Source of the DNA: Brachypodius melanocephalos
Taxonomy: Eukaryota > Chordata > Aves > Passeriformes > Pycnonotidae
Assembly: GCA_013398615.1 (NCBI GenBank)
Contig: VZSR01000055.1
Span: 4,912,717-4,976,716, forward strand
Reading direction: 5' to 3'
DNA: 64,000 bases
The notes beneath the pieces are model-generated. The model made no database searches. It worked only from the letters and a program-made list of their open reading frames with translations, and was not told where the DNA came from. The position numbers were made by a program, and so were the translations under genes. Positions 63,490-64,000 of this stretch are shown one piece after another (the first letter of the stretch is position 1; every line of letters starts with the position of its first letter).

Positions 63490-64000
63490 CCCTCTTCACC
63501 AGCCATCCAGAGCCACCAAAGCTACAGGAATAATGTGGGCAGGCCAGAGCAACCCAAGGAGACTGCCAGGCAGACTTCAGAGCCAAGGTCTTATCTTGTC
63601 AATCCTAGAAAGAAAAAAAAGGGGAAAAAAAACCCCATAGTTAGGCAGTCTGTACAAAGAAGGCAGCAGCCTGGCTGTTCAGTGTGTTGTGTTCAGTCTC
63701 ATTATCTTTCCCTTTTCCAGCCTCTCACACTTCATCCACCCCTCTTTTACAGATCTGGGCAGCCACCACACACTACTTATCCCAAATAATAATGCCAGGC
63801 CACAGCACAGAAGGGAACTTGCAAGTTAGAGGAGCAAGACACATCCAGCTACAAGATTTCAGTGCTTGTCTCACCAACACGTCCCACAGCCCTGCTGATT
63901 GACAGAGAATAAGGAGCAATTTCAAGCATGAGTAAGACTTACAAGAACATAACAGGATAAGGCATTAAAAGCAAACAGAGAACATCCCTACCTGCTAAGT
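63490..64000. other. Upstream of the ARL13B start codon
   Basis: Not CpG-rich, so unlikely to be the main promoter. A candidate acceptor at 63605|63604 (minus strand) suggests that 63490-63604 is 5' UTR and that the promoter lies beyond the window. PROS1 lies on that side in human; no PROS1 exon was recognised. Confidence 0.45.

Noticed and set aside
1..64000. tRNA, rRNA, CRISPR, prophage or operon features
   Set aside because: None seen; the window is vertebrate chromosomal DNA. A small RNA without strong sequence signature could be missed by eye.
63490..64000. PROS1 first exon
   Set aside because: Expected near this side from human gene order, but no matching coding sequence was recognised before the window ends.

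Overview
This is a vertebrate nuclear window, almost certainly from a bird and possibly a songbird. The evidence is split genes with GT-AG introns, an A+T-rich background, and several degenerate pieces of CR1 LINEs with bird-type 3' ends. No bacterial, plasmid or phage features are present. I could splice three protein-coding genes by hand. Their order matches human 3q11: ARL13B, STX19 nested in it on the opposite strand, then NSUN3.

Layout. 1-16.2 kb: intergenic DNA beyond the 3' end of NSUN3, with CR1 fragments, simple repeats and no gene I can support. 16.56-29.97 kb: NSUN3, minus strand, six coding exons, 361 aa, with a CpG island at its start. About 30.05-34.2 kb: a short intergenic stretch holding a CR1 fragment close to the NSUN3 start, a 14-bp minisatellite, and probably some ARL13B 3' UTR. 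34.69-63.49 kb: ARL13B, minus strand, ten coding exons, 420 aa. 54.88-55.76 kb: STX19, plus strand, a single coding exon inside ARL13B intron 3. 63.5-64 kb: upstream of the ARL13B start codon, where a good splice acceptor suggests that a non-coding first exon lies outside the window.

Functions. ARL13B is a ciliary small GTPase of the ARL family. STX19 is a syntaxin without a transmembrane segment, anchored by a C-terminal cysteine cluster. NSUN3 is the mitochondrial RNA cytosine-5 methyltransferase that acts on the wobble base of mt-tRNA-Met. They do not form a shared pathway; the linkage is conserved synteny.

All exon joins were made by eye from reading frame, splice sites and remembered family sequence, and both spliced frames close exactly. 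I found no undescribed biological system. The observations most worth checking are the CR1 fragment 88 bp upstream of the NSUN3 start, a duplicated splice donor in NSUN3 exon 1, an ARL13B acceptor with a long AG-free zone, and several small tandem repeats.
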